A stretch of DNA of 64,000 bases, from positions 101,940 through 165,939 of the forward strand of contig JAITUA010000017.1 in NCBI GenBank assembly GCA_031286615.1, in the 5' to 3' direction. This DNA comes from Chryseobacterium sp. (GTDB lineage: Bacteria; Bacteroidota; Bacteroidia; Flavobacteriales; Weeksellaceae). A model generated the notes under the pieces. That model was given only the letters and a program-made list of their open reading frames with translations. It made no database searches and was not told where the DNA came from. The position numbers and the translations under genes were made by a program. Below are positions 34,319-42,398 of the stretch, in pieces; the stretch's first letter is position 1, and the number at the start of each line of letters is the position of its first letter.

Positions 34319-34353
34319 CAAATATACTGAATGTTTTTTGTGGTAATGATCAA
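34319..34353 (-). promoter_or_regulatory. promoter of the moaA operon
   Basis: On the minus strand, perfect -7 TATATTTG (34326-34319) with TTG at 34353-34351, spacer 24. It puts the RNA start about 15 bases before moaA. The rest of the 34296-34608 divergent spacer has only a doubtful frame. Confidence 0.55.
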
Positions 34354-34514
34354 TTTTATACTTATTGCTTAAATAATAATTTACTTTTTCAAGTTTGGAT
34401 ATGGGCTGTCACTAATGACTCTTATAATTGTTTTTGCCGAACAGAGAACGTAGAAAAAGGAAAATTCAAGGGTATTAAAAAGTTAATGCAAAATGAAATA
34501 TTAAGAAATATTCA

Positions 34515-34547
34515 TTGTAAGAAAAAATAATAAAATCGGTATCTTTG
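34515..34547 (+). promoter_or_regulatory. promoter of the HAD hydrolase gene
   Basis: TTG (34515-34517) and TATCTTTG (34540-34547), spacer 22, 62 bases before the start codon. Confidence 0.6.
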
Positions 34548-34608
34548 AAAAAGAATAAACCAATTGTAATTCTGATTCATTCAGAATGTAGCTTTTCCCA
34601 CTAAAATT

Positions 34609-35406
34609 ATGGAGCATATTAAATTAATTGTTACCGACATGGACGGGACTTTTCTTAATTCCAGCCATGAAATGAGCCCTGAGTTTTCGGATGTTTACAA
34701 GGAACTGAAAAAAAGAAATATTTTATTTGTGCCGGCGAGCGGAAGGCAGATGCCCGGGATTACCCATTATTTCGGAGATATAGAGAGTGAGATCGGTTTT
34801 ATTGCTGAAAACGGTGGTTACGTGGTCTATAAAGATCAGGAACTTTTTGCTGATACTCTGGAATATAAACATATTGTTGAGATCATCAAGACCGTTCGTG
34901 AAATGCCGGATGCCAAAGCTGTATTGTCCGCTAAGAAATATGCTTATTATGAAACCGACGATCAGCAGTTCGTAGAATTTTTCTCAAAGTATTATACCAA
35001 AAACATGAAGAAAGATGATCTGACGGAAAAAATTGATGATACCGCCTTTAAAATTGCAGTTTATCATCCGGATGGTTCTGAAAAACATCTTTATCCTGCC
35101 CTTAAAAGATTTGAAGATCAGGGACTTGAAGTTGTCATTTCCGGAGCGCATTGGCTGGATGTCATGAATAAAGATATCAATAAGGGAAACGCTTTGAAAA
35201 TACTTCAGAAGTCGCTGGGGATTTCTCCTGAAAATACAATGGCTTTCGGGGATTATATGAACGATATAGAAATGCTGAAGAATGCAAAATATTCTTATGC
35301 TATGGAAAATGCTCACCCGAATGTGAAACAGGCAGCCAATTTTGAAGCTTCTACTAATGACAGTTTTGGAGTATTGAAAACAATTAAAGATTATCTGCAG
35401 AACTGA
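34609..35406 (+). CDS. Cof-type HAD-IIB phosphatase
   Basis: 265 residues. HAD motif I VTDMDGTFLNSS (nucleophile Asp in DMDGT), motif II PASGRQ, motif III around NKGNALKIL, motif IV GDYMNDIEMLK. The large C2B cap lies at about 85-190. Such enzymes dephosphorylate sugar phosphates, pyridoxal phosphate or flavin precursors; the substrate is not deducible. Single-gene unit. Confidence 0.92.
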   Translation: MEHIKLIVTDMDGTFLNSSHEMSPEFSDVYKELKKRNILFVPASGRQMPGITHYFGDIESEIGFIAENGGYVVYKDQELFADTLEYKHIVEIIKTVREMPDAKAVLSAKKYAYYETDDQQFVEFFSKYYTKNMKKDDLTEKIDDTAFKIAVYHPDGSEKHLYPALKRFEDQGLEVVISGAHWLDVMNKDINKGNALKILQKSLGISPENTMAFGDYMNDIEMLKNAKYSYAMENAHPNVKQAANFEASTNDSFGVLKTIKDYLQN

Positions 35407-35540
35407 TATTTCTGAAATAATAAAAGAGTAATCTTTAAAGGTTGATCTTTATCTATGCTTAAGATCTGTTATAAGTTTTTTATGCAGAACCAGATCAACA
35501 AGCTCTTTATCTTGCCGTATTAAATAAGAAAAAATAAAGT

Positions 35541-36284
35541 ATGGAATTTTCACCATTTAATAATGTTATCAAGCTTTGCATTCAGGGGATGAATTTGGAA
35601 GATAAAGCTATGCCTGAAGAAGCAGGAAGACTGTTTTTACAAGCCTGGGAAGCAGCAGCGAACGATCATGAAAAATTTCTGGCTGCTCATTATGTATCTC
35701 GTCATCAAAAAACGCCTGCTGATCGATTGAAATGGCTTGAAACCTCTCTGGAATTTGCTTTAAAGATAAATGATGATACAGTTAAAAGTGCATTGCCTTC
35801 TCTTTATTTGAACATTTCTAAATCCTACGAGGAATTAAGAGATTTTGAAACATCAAAAAAGAACGCTGAACTGGCATTGTTATTACAAAATAATCCTTCT
35901 GATAAAGGGCCTTTTTACCATGGAACAAAAGCCGATTTACAGATTGGAGATCTACTGACGGCTGGCGGAATCTCAAATTATAAGTCAGAATTAAAAATGA
36001 ATCATATCTATTTCACTGCCTTGATGAGTGGAGCAGGGCTTGCTGCTGCTTTAGCAAAAGGTGATGGAGCAGAACATGTATATATTGTAGAACCAACAGG
36101 TACTTATGAGAATGATCCTAATGTAACAGATAAGAAATTTCCAGGAAATCCCACCCGTTCTTATCGTTCTGAAATGCCTTTGAAAATCATCGGTGAAGCT
36201 GAAGGATGGACAAAACCTAATCCTGAAGATCTTCAGAGATTTCGTGAAAAATTAGATGACAGCAAAGGGGAGATTATCAATTAA
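35541..36284 (+). CDS. arr: TPR-like domain fused to rifampin ADP-ribosyltransferase (Arr)
   Basis: 247 residues; normal Arr proteins are about 140. The C-terminal half (about 122-240) is a clear Arr domain: GPFYHGTKADLQIGDLLTAG with the catalytic His127, HIYFTALMSGAGLAAALA, VYIVEPTG and NVTDKKFPGNPTRSYRS with the conserved Asp. Arr transfers ADP-ribose from NAD to rifamycins, inactivating them. The N-terminal part (about 1-115) is a helical TPR-like module (FNNVIKLCIQGMNLEDKAMP, LYLNISKSYEELRDFETSKK). A similar module occurs alone in other bacteria, sometimes mislabelled as an rRNA methyltransferase. Whether the fusion confers rifampin resistance or has another target is open. Confidence 0.9.
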   Translation: MEFSPFNNVIKLCIQGMNLEDKAMPEEAGRLFLQAWEAAANDHEKFLAAHYVSRHQKTPADRLKWLETSLEFALKINDDTVKSALPSLYLNISKSYEELRDFETSKKNAELALLLQNNPSDKGPFYHGTKADLQIGDLLTAGGISNYKSELKMNHIYFTALMSGAGLAAALAKGDGAEHVYIVEPTGTYENDPNVTDKKFPGNPTRSYRSEMPLKIIGEAEGWTKPNPEDLQRFREKLDDSKGEIIN

Positions 36285-36411
36285 ACTTATTATTCGTCTT
36301 TTGCCTTCCTTTAATTAGCAGCAATGAAAATCTCTGATTATGATTGTACGCATAAATGGCAGAATGAATATTTCCTACATTTGGGATAAGTTTTTCATTC
36401 ATCCAATAGTT

Positions 36412-36440
36412 TTAGCCTCCCGATGGGGGCTTTTTATTTT
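36412..36440. terminator. terminator after arr
   Basis: AGCCTCC (36414-36420) pairs with GGGGGCT (36425-36431), followed by TTTTTATTTT. It can work in both directions. A perfect -7 element TACATTTG (36376-36383) sits just upstream, so a very short RNA could start and stop here. Confidence 0.85.
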
Positions 36441-36448
36441 GGTTATTG

Positions 36449-36709
36449 TTACTCATCAAGAGAGCTGAATAACAAATGAGCATAAAGGATATTTTCATTA
36501 TTTTCTCTGGTCCAGGTTCTGCCATTAACTAATCCAAAAGCCATTTTGTTGATTGAGTATAAATACTTTTCAATTTCCTGCCACTGTATTTCATCTACAT
36601 ATGATTCTATATTTACCCAGTCACCCACAACGGGTAATATATCAAACTCAACTGCTGGAATGGTAATATCAATTTCCTTTAAATCATCTGACACAAAAAC
36701 TACTTTCAT
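36449..36709 (-). CDS. hypothetical protein
   Basis: 86 residues, acidic, cytoplasmic by composition (MKVVFVSDDLKEIDITIPAV, then VGDWVNIESYVDEIQWQEIE). It has a plausible A-rich start and shares the terminator with arr. No family is recognised. Confidence 0.6.
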   Translation of the reverse strand: MKVVFVSDDLKEIDITIPAVEFDILPVVGDWVNIESYVDEIQWQEIEKYLYSINKMAFGLVNGRTWTRENNENILYAHLLFSSLDE

Positions 36710-36818
36710 ATTTTAATATTTAAATCAAATATAATTAATTCAAATAGATATAATTAACGGTTTAATTCATTCTGTAGAGAATATTGCTATATTAGTGGCG
36801 AATTAAAATATTTGAACC

Positions 36819-36992
36819 ATGAAAAATTTAAGGAAAATCTCAAGAGAGCAGTTAAAATCAGTAAAAGGTGGGGCGACTCCGGTTCCTCAATGTAAAATTG
36901 GATTTCATTATGAGTGTAGATCAGTAGGAATTTGTGATGATATGCAAGATCTGCATGATTGTTCATGTGAATGCGTTCCCAATAAAAAGTAA
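36819..36992 (+). CDS. double-glycine leader, six-cysteine bacteriocin-like peptide
   Basis: 57 residues. The N-terminal half, MKNLRKISREQLKSVKGG, is a textbook double-glycine leader cut by C39-type peptidase transporters. The 39-residue core contains six Cys (25, 33, 39, 48, 50, 52), with a C-terminal CSCEC cluster, enough for three disulfides. Similar short Cys-containing peptides with this leader are frequent in Chryseobacterium-type genomes and are usually labelled bacteriocin-like; their activity is unproven. No peptidase/ABC transporter or modification enzyme is nearby. Its own terminator follows, so it is an independent unit. Confidence 0.8.
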   Translation: MKNLRKISREQLKSVKGGATPVPQCKIGFHYECRSVGICDDMQDLHDCSCECVPNKK

Positions 36993-36996
36993 ATAG

Positions 36997-37025
36997 TAAG
37001 CCCTCCAAAAAGAGGGCTTTTTTAG
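36997..37025 (+). terminator. terminator of the double-glycine peptide gene
   Basis: AAGCCCTC (36998-37005) pairs with GAGGGCTT (37012-37019), then a T-run. Confidence 0.9.
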
Positions 37026-37083
37026 TATTATTACCGGGTAGATATTTGCAGAGAACGTTTCTTTGTATCTTAAATGTGAAAAG

Positions 37084-37677
37084 TTAGAATGCATCCCCTG
37101 TATGTTCCAATACATCGTATGCTACACCTCTTTGACAATATTTTGCATTGTTAAAAAGATATTTTACAACCAGAATCTTTTCAGAATTGGTTCTACTATC
37201 AAATTGAAAATCAACTAAACCTGGTTTGCCGTATTTGTCCTTCAGCCCAAAAGCAAGGTGTCCCGTAGTAGGTCCGCCGAACTTAATATCATAAATCTTT
37301 CTTTTTTCACTGTTTGTTTTGTTATTTATTACGGGAATAACATGCACTTCTCTCATTCCTTTTCTAAACGTAAAATCATAATCTCTGGTTCGTATGGAAT
37401 AGGTTCCGGCCAGATTTTGGAATAAGGCAGTGTACTTTGCTGTGGTATCATCCTTATCATAATCATCTTTAAACAATAGTTTCTCATTAAAAAGAAGATC
37501 AGATTCTATGTGGTAAAGAGTATTCTTAGCCTGAACCTCTTTATGAGTTGCATCAGCACTGAAAATAAAAATAAAGATTCCGAGGAATACGGCAAACACT
37601 GTGAGAGATCCGATAATAATTAAGAATGCAGGTAAGCAGCCACGTTTTTTTCCAGAACTATTGATTTTTGCTTCCAT
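37084..37677 (-). CDS. hypothetical membrane-anchored protein
   Basis: 197 residues. A short basic N terminus (GKKRG) followed by one membrane helix at about 14-40 (CLPAFLIIIGSLTVFAVFLG), then an extracytoplasmic soluble domain rich in charged residues. It could be a type II single-pass protein. No family recognised. Confidence 0.7.
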   Translation of the reverse strand: MEAKINSSGKKRGCLPAFLIIIGSLTVFAVFLGIFIFIFSADATHKEVQAKNTLYHIESDLLFNEKLLFKDDYDKDDTTAKYTALFQNLAGTYSIRTRDYDFTFRKGMREVHVIPVINNKTNSEKRKIYDIKFGGPTTGHLAFGLKDKYGKPGLVDFQFDSRTNSEKILVVKYLFNNAKYCQRGVAYDVLEHTGDAF

Positions 37678-37811
37678 GATTTATTTTTGTGCAAAGAAAA
37701 GGTCTTTTGCTGCATAGGCTTTACGGGAAACCATAAACAATAAAAGCTGTTAAAAATAAAAACAGCCACAATTGAATTGTGGCTGTCTCTTTTGAAATCA
37801 AATATCGACTA

Positions 37812-38495
37812 TTATAAAGATCTGGAACGGGCGATGTTGATAAGATACACAAGATGTGCAAACATGCTTCGTTTTACAGACTCTACTTTTATATCTCCGG
37901 TGGTCTGGTTGATCGTTGTTACAAGATCAGTATTACATTGACCATTGAAGTTACCACTTCCTAAATAGTTTACATTATTAGCCGTTGGATAGGAGATCCT
38001 CGGATAATCCGGTGCAACCTGGTTGGCAACAGCAGTTGTTCCGCTGAATCCTTTATTATCAACATATCGGGCTGTCCAGGTTCCTAAAAACTGTCCGTTA
38101 CCCGTATTGATACCTTGTCCCACAATAATTTGAGTGTCTACGGGATTGGTAAATCCGGAACATGAGGTGTAATGATTTAAAGAAACGGTGCAGGAAGAAG
38201 CGTTATCAGCAGGTTGAAAGCATTTTCCTTCATAGACGGTTAACCTTTGTTCTGTAGAAGAAGTTGAAGTGTTCAATAAAGCTTTCGGAGCGAAAATTTC
38301 TTCAGGAGATATCAGAGTTAAAACTCCTTGTGCATCCGCCGCAACAATTTTTTTTTCAGCATTTGAAAGTCCTCTTACTCTTACCAGACCATTGACATCT
38401 AATGTATGAGAAGGAATAGGTGTATTAATCCCTACCTGTGCTATTAGATTCCCACCAATAGCAATTGCTGCCAAAAAGAATGTTTTTGTTTTCAT
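37812..38495 (-). CDS. exported hypothetical protein
   Basis: 227 residues from the ATG at 38495 (MKTKTFFLAAIAIGGNLIAQ), chosen because it gives a Sec signal; a longer frame upstream lacks one. The mature part begins VGINTPIPSHTLDVNGLVRV, a motif common at the start of flavobacterial surface and tail-fibre-like proteins (the xVGIGTxxPxxxLdVxG pattern). It is followed by a Cys-containing beta-rich region (GKCFQPADNASSCTVSL). Probably periplasmic or surface-located; function unknown. Confidence 0.78.
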   Translation of the reverse strand: MKTKTFFLAAIAIGGNLIAQVGINTPIPSHTLDVNGLVRVRGLSNAEKKIVAADAQGVLTLISPEEIFAPKALLNTSTSSTEQRLTVYEGKCFQPADNASSCTVSLNHYTSCSGFTNPVDTQIIVGQGINTGNGQFLGTWTARYVDNKGFSGTTAVANQVAPDYPRISYPTANNVNYLGSGNFNGQCNTDLVTTINQTTGDIKVESVKRSMFAHLVYLINIARSRSL

Positions 38496-38695
38496 GATAT
38501 TTTTTGAAAAGGTTAAATTTTTCACTAATGTAGGAAATAACTTTAAAATGGATGTGGAAATCGCCTGAAATCTCATATAAACTAATTGTAAACGAATATT
38601 GAATAGAGTAATATCAAATTTCATGGATCATTTTTTAAATAACTCAAAATTTATACACCTTGTATTTGTTTGAAAAATATTTGTATTTTAGCCAA

Positions 38696-38772
38696 AATAT
38701 GTTGTTTTTTAATAAACATATTGGGTGCTAATTAAAATTCAGATAATTTGAATGAAAAAATTAGTAGATTTG
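38696..38772 (+). promoter_or_regulatory. inverted repeat and -7 promoter element before lipoprotein gene
   Basis: AATATGTT (38696-38703) and AACATATT (38715-38722) form an inverted repeat. A perfect -7 TAGATTTG lies at 38765-38772, about 110 bases before the start; no TTG fits the ideal spacing. Confidence 0.4.
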
Positions 38773-38881
38773 CACGGAACAAAAAAATAATAAATATTAA
38801 GCACTATTCTCTGTGACGGAATTTTTAGAAGGGAAGTACATCGAGAATAACAGGATTTTAGGTTATAAAACTACTGAAACT

Positions 38882-39250
38882 ATGAAGAAACTTTTTTTAC
38901 TTTTATTAACGGCGTTTTTATTTATCGGCTGCAGCTCTAATGATGATACCATCTATGATTATGTAGGAACATGGTCAGGTTCTTATGAAGGAAATGATAA
39001 AGGAGTTTGGAACTTCGTGGTAGATGAGAGTGGTAAAGTGGTAGGAACAATGCATTCCGATGTTAATAATGAAAACTATAGTATTTCCGGAAATTTAAGT
39101 GAATCGGGAGATCTTAACGCAAGAGTAGGGCTTCCTTCACAAGGAGATTTCAAGGGAACGTTAACAACGGAAAAAAAAGGAAACGGAAACTGGTCCAACT
39201 CACTTCCTACACCTGCACAGTCAGGAAGCTGGAAAGGAGAGAAGAAATAA
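38882..39250 (+). CDS. small lipoprotein
   Basis: 122 residues from the ATG at 38882; an upstream in-frame GTG would bury the signal and is rejected. Lipobox FIGC (Cys18) after a clean hydrophobic stretch, then an Asp/Ser tail and a beta-rich domain (YVGTWSGSYEGNDKGVWNFV). The repeating GxWxGxxxGxxxGxxxF design resembles small beta-barrel lipocalin-like lipoproteins of Bacteroidota. Function unknown. Confidence 0.8.
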   Translation: MKKLFLLLLTAFLFIGCSSNDDTIYDYVGTWSGSYEGNDKGVWNFVVDESGKVVGTMHSDVNNENYSISGNLSESGDLNARVGLPSQGDFKGTLTTEKKGNGNWSNSLPTPAQSGSWKGEKK

Positions 39251-39286
39251 AAAAAGAAAGTCTGCAAATTCTGCAGACTTTTTTAT
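39251..39286. terminator. bidirectional terminator
   Basis: AGTCTGCA (39259-39266) and TGCAGACT (39272-39279) with A-run before and T-run after, between convergent genes. Confidence 0.9.
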
Positions 39287-39922
39287 TTAAACAAATCCCA
39301 TATGGGTAATCTCATCATGACCATTCTTCAGAACTATAAAATAAACGAGAAGATCATTCTCTGAAAAATACTTTTTAAAAGGCCTTTGCTGCTGATTCCA
39401 GCTGATTATTTCTTCAGCATATTCTGTGCTGTAATTTTCAGAATCTAATTTTATAGTTACAACTACAGATTTATCAGCGATACAATCAACGTTTTTATAT
39501 AGGATATGATTCTCAATTCTGATACAATCTAAAACATTAGGAATTGTACCCAGCTGAAATTCTCTCAGAAGCCTTCTTCCTTCTTCAGTCTTTAAACCAT
39601 TTTCAACCGTTCGTTTTCCCCTTTCGGAAATCATATCCAGATCTTTGATCGTTGTCATAACCTTTGCGAACTTCTGGTAGAGGAGGGGATCACCTGCTTC
39701 TTTAATATAGAGGTTCAGAGTATTCCGGATAATTTTCCCAATTTTAGAGCAATGCCCGAATTCCGAGCTGTTCTGCCGCACTTTCTCATAAGACGGACTT
39801 TTTTTAAAGGCAGTTTTATTGAACCCGCTTTTCTTCCGAACCACATTCTTACCGTTCAGATTATAAAATACAAGGTCACCTACAGCCCCCGTGATCTTAA
39901 TGAGACTTTCATATGTTGCCAT
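39287..39922 (-). CDS. hypothetical protein (flavobacterial MATYxSLIKITG type)
   Basis: 211 residues from the ATG at 39922; the 19 residues upstream in frame look unrelated. The N terminus MATYESLIKITGAVGDLVFY followed by NGKNVVRKKSGFNKTAF resembles a recurrent group of uncharacterised flavobacterial proteins. There is no signal or membrane segment. Function unknown. Confidence 0.7.
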   Translation of the reverse strand: MATYESLIKITGAVGDLVFYNLNGKNVVRKKSGFNKTAFKKSPSYEKVRQNSSEFGHCSKIGKIIRNTLNLYIKEAGDPLLYQKFAKVMTTIKDLDMISERGKRTVENGLKTEEGRRLLREFQLGTIPNVLDCIRIENHILYKNVDCIADKSVVVTIKLDSENYSTEYAEEIISWNQQQRPFKKYFSENDLLVYFIVLKNGHDEITHMGFV

Positions 39923-40031
39923 ATCTTCAAAATAGAAATCAAATATACCAATAAATACTTGAAAACAAAATTTTAACATATATTTACCATATAGTTGTAG
40001 TATAGTTATATCATAATTAAAATATAAAATG

Positions 40032-40039
40032 TATATTTG
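40032..40039 (+). promoter_or_regulatory. -7 element upstream of NlpC gene
   Basis: Perfect TATATTTG, 65 bases before the preferred start codon. No TTG at ideal distance. Confidence 0.45.
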
Positions 40040-40103
40040 TTGAAGAATTACTTAAACAAGTAAAAATCAGACGAATATGGGATTGGGATTATTTGAACAA
40101 AAA

Positions 40104-40649
40104 ATGAGAATAAAGCAGTGGTCTGTTTTACTGATTGCATCTGCTTTTGTAGTCTCCTGTGGATCATCGAAAAGTGTTTCCGGCAGTAAGAAATCAAATA
40201 CGAAGACAGTTGCAAAATCTGAGAACCTCAGAAAACTGGATTCAAAATTTGACGGAAGTGTATCCAGATCAATTAATGATATTCTGAAGGACGCTGAAAA
40301 ATACATCGGAACACCCTATAAATTCGGAGGAAATACATCATCAGGATTTGACTGTTCCGGATTTACTGTAAAAGTATTTGAAGAAAATGACTTCAACCTC
40401 CCAAGAAGGTCTTCTGATCAGGCTGAAGCCGGAAAAAATATTGATATCAGAGACGTAAAACCCGGGGATCTTTTGTTTTTTGCAACAGCAGGAGGAAGCA
40501 GGGTATCTCATGTAGGAATTGTTCATGATATTGGCCCTGACGGAGAAGTGAAGTTTATCCATGCTTCTACCTCAAAAGGGGTGATCATTTCATCCCTGAA
40601 CGAAAAATACTGGAATAAGGCCTATCTTCATGCCCAAAGAGTTCTGTGA
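40104..40649 (+). CDS. NlpC/P60 lipoprotein peptidase
   Basis: 181 residues from the ATG at 40104, giving a lipoprotein signal MRIKQWSVLLIASAFVVSC with lipid Cys19; an ATG at 40077 would add nine residues. After a Ser/Lys linker the NlpC/P60 domain (about 60-180) has catalytic Cys84 in SGFDCSGFTVKVF, His136 in VSHVGIVHD and His153 in FIHAST. It should cleave gamma-D-Glu-diaminopimelate bonds of peptidoglycan at the inner face of the outer membrane. The LytTR gene starts 12 bases after it. Confidence 0.92.
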   Translation: MRIKQWSVLLIASAFVVSCGSSKSVSGSKKSNTKTVAKSENLRKLDSKFDGSVSRSINDILKDAEKYIGTPYKFGGNTSSGFDCSGFTVKVFEENDFNLPRRSSDQAEAGKNIDIRDVKPGDLLFFATAGGSRVSHVGIVHDIGPDGEVKFIHASTSKGVIISSLNEKYWNKAYLHAQRVL

Positions 40650-40661
40650 AAAATCTTTTAA

Positions 40662-40991
40662 ATGATAGAGAACCGAACCTTTGCCTTTATTAAAACAGAT
40701 AAAAAGTTGGTCAAACTTTTCTTCAAAGATATCAATATCATTAAAGGGCTTGGAAACTATGTAGAAGTTCATACCATAGATCATAAAAGATATATTTACT
40801 ACAAAACACTTAAAGATCTCATTGAAACCCTGCCGGACGAATTTATGCGGGTTCACAATTCATACATCGTCAATCTTACCAATATAGAATCTTTTGAAGA
40901 TAATCATCTCATATGCGGCGAATTGAAAATTACCGTGGCTAAAAGTTATAAAGAATGTCTCCATTCTGCTCTAGGTAAAATAATGCTTTAA
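40662..40991 (+). CDS. stand-alone LytTR DNA-binding protein
   Basis: 109 residues, only the LytTR output domain (DINIIKGLGNYVEVHTIDHK, LIETLPDEFMRVHNSYIVNL with the conserved RVHNSYIVN). The receiver that usually precedes it is missing, so it may be a constitutive or directly sensing regulator. Co-transcription with the cell-wall peptidase gene is likely. Confidence 0.9.
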   Translation: MIENRTFAFIKTDKKLVKLFFKDINIIKGLGNYVEVHTIDHKRYIYYKTLKDLIETLPDEFMRVHNSYIVNLTNIESFEDNHLICGELKITVAKSYKECLHSALGKIML

Positions 40992-41099
40992 AACTCAGCG
41001 ACATTAGAAAAAGAGCTATCTGCATTCTATTTCTTACCCTTTACATAAAAAAGTTTTTATTCCTGTTTTGTTAGTCTAGTTTTACCAAAAACTTACAGA

Positions 41100-41471
41100 A
41101 TGAATAAAGAAAACGCGTTACACTACATCAAAACCAATAACCTCATTGGAATAAAAGCAGGAAAACATAGATCTGAGTTTCTGGAAATCTGGATGATTGT
41201 TGTTCAGGACAGAGTATTTGCAAGATCATGGGGACTCGCTGAAAGAAGTTGGTTTACTGCCTTTTTAGAAAATTCAGCAGGAGAAATCCAATGTGGGGAA
41301 GTCACTTATCCTGTATATGCTGTGATTCCTGAAGACCTCAACGAACTTACCGAAGAAATTAATAAGGCGTATCTGACAAAGTACAATACCGGTCACAATA
41401 TTCCTTATTCACAAGGAATTATTCATGAAAAACATGTTGTCAGAACAATTGAGTTTATTATTTTGGATTAA
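41100..41471 (+). CDS. DUF2255 family protein
   Basis: 123 residues. DUF2255 pattern: HRSEFLEIWMIVVQDRVFARSWG followed by WFTAFLENSAGEIQ, a split-barrel FMN-binding-like fold. Function unknown, cytoplasmic. It stands alone, followed by a block of short palindromes. Confidence 0.82.
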   Translation: MNKENALHYIKTNNLIGIKAGKHRSEFLEIWMIVVQDRVFARSWGLAERSWFTAFLENSAGEIQCGEVTYPVYAVIPEDLNELTEEINKAYLTKYNTGHNIPYSQGIIHEKHVVRTIEFIILD

Positions 41472-41481
41472 AAATCAATAG

Positions 41482-41633
41482 GAACGGGCTTTAGCCCGTT
41501 CAATAAAAGATAAAACAATCAATTGGCTTTAGCCAAAACGTATGTGACAATATTCTTTGACCACCCCGTCAAAAATTCTTTGAATTTTCGCCACCCCTCC
41601 AAAGGAGGGGAATTTTAGGTTTCCAATTGGAAA
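41482..41633. repeat. cluster of short palindromic repeats
   Basis: Five perfect hairpins in 150 bases: GAACGGGCT/AGCCCGTTC (41482-41501), TTGGCT/AGCCAA (41523-41536), AAAATTC/GAATTTT (41572-41588), CCCCTCC/GGAGGGG (41594-41610) and TTTCCAATTGGAAA (41620-41633). The first two share the core GGCTTTAGCC, like a REP-type dispersed repeat. Confidence 0.75.
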
Positions 41634-41715
41634 TTTCTGCAATCCCAATAAAGTCCCTGTCATTGCAATAGCATTGCATCAAAAAACTCCGGTAATTTGT
41701 TTAAAACTATTATCT

Positions 41716-42327
41716 ATGACAGACTTTATCAGATTCTTTATTCCTTTATACTTCATTCTTTTCTTCCTCATTTCATTTGTTGGGATCAGTTACAAAGTAG
41801 CAAAGCAGATTGGCAAAAACCCGAATGTCCTTCCAAATGATGATTCTGCTTATGGGCTTGTAGGATTATATTTTAAGTTCGTATTGTTCGCACTTTTTAT
41901 GTATATACTGTTTCTTTCATTTTCTTCCGAAGACATTTCTTCTGTTTATAAGATCAGTTTTCTGGAGAATAATATCATTCAATATGTTGGACTTATTATA
42001 ATGATCCTTGCGTTGATTTGGGTGATTAAAGCTCAGATTCAGATGAAAAACTCCTGGCGTATTGGGATCGATAATAGAACAAAAACAGAATTGATAACCC
42101 ATGGATTATTCAGGTTTTCCAGAAATCCTATATTTCTGGGAATGACAGTAAGTCTTGTTGGTTTTTTTCTTGTTATTCCAACTGTAATTGCTCTGACTTT
42201 CCTTTTGATTGGAAGTGTTTTGATGCAGATCCAAATAAGGCTTGAAGAGGAGTATTTAATAAAAGAACACGGACAAATTTACCTTGCCTATAAAAATAGG
42301 GTTAAGCGTATGTTGGGCCTTTATTAA
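41716..42327 (+). CDS. isoprenylcysteine methyltransferase-like membrane protein
   Basis: 203 residues from the ATG at 41716 (MTDFIRFFIPLYFILF); a longer frame begins in the palindrome block and is rejected. About five hydrophobic helices. The C-terminal half has the ICMT/PEMT signature: RTKTELITHGLFRFSRNPIFLGM and EEEYLIKEHGQIYLAYKNRV, which bind SAM. Bacterial members methylate lipids or small molecules; the substrate is unknown. Confidence 0.85.
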   Translation: MTDFIRFFIPLYFILFFLISFVGISYKVAKQIGKNPNVLPNDDSAYGLVGLYFKFVLFALFMYILFLSFSSEDISSVYKISFLENNIIQYVGLIIMILALIWVIKAQIQMKNSWRIGIDNRTKTELITHGLFRFSRNPIFLGMTVSLVGFFLVIPTVIALTFLLIGSVLMQIQIRLEEEYLIKEHGQIYLAYKNRVKRMLGLY

Positions 42328-42365
42328 AAGCACAACGTTAAAAACGGTTTTGCTGAACTTTTTTG

Positions 42366-42373
42366 TATCTTTG
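42366..42373 (+). promoter_or_regulatory. -7 element upstream of dapD
   Basis: Perfect TATCTTTG, 33 bases before the ATG; a TTG at 42350-42352 gives a short spacer of 13. Confidence 0.45.
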
Positions 42374-42398
42374 GCCGGTATAATTTTAAATAAGAAAC

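Noticed and set aside
34303-34530. 75-residue plus-strand frame in the moaA/HAD spacer
   Set aside because: Overlaps the moaA promoter, odd composition (Asn, Cys, Tyr-rich), no promoter of its own.
35541-35890. rRNA adenine methyltransferase label for the N-terminal module of the Arr fusion
   Set aside because: No SAM-binding motif is present; the sequence is a helical TPR-like repeat.
36787-37008. 73-residue minus-strand frame
   Set aside because: Fully antisense to the double-glycine peptide gene, which has a family-typical leader and its own terminator.
37812-38624. Longer 270-residue version of the exported protein
   Set aside because: The internal ATG at 38495 begins a clear signal peptide; the upstream 43 residues look non-coding.
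38813-38881. Upstream GTG start for the small lipoprotein
   Set aside because: It would put 23 hydrophilic residues before the lipoprotein signal.
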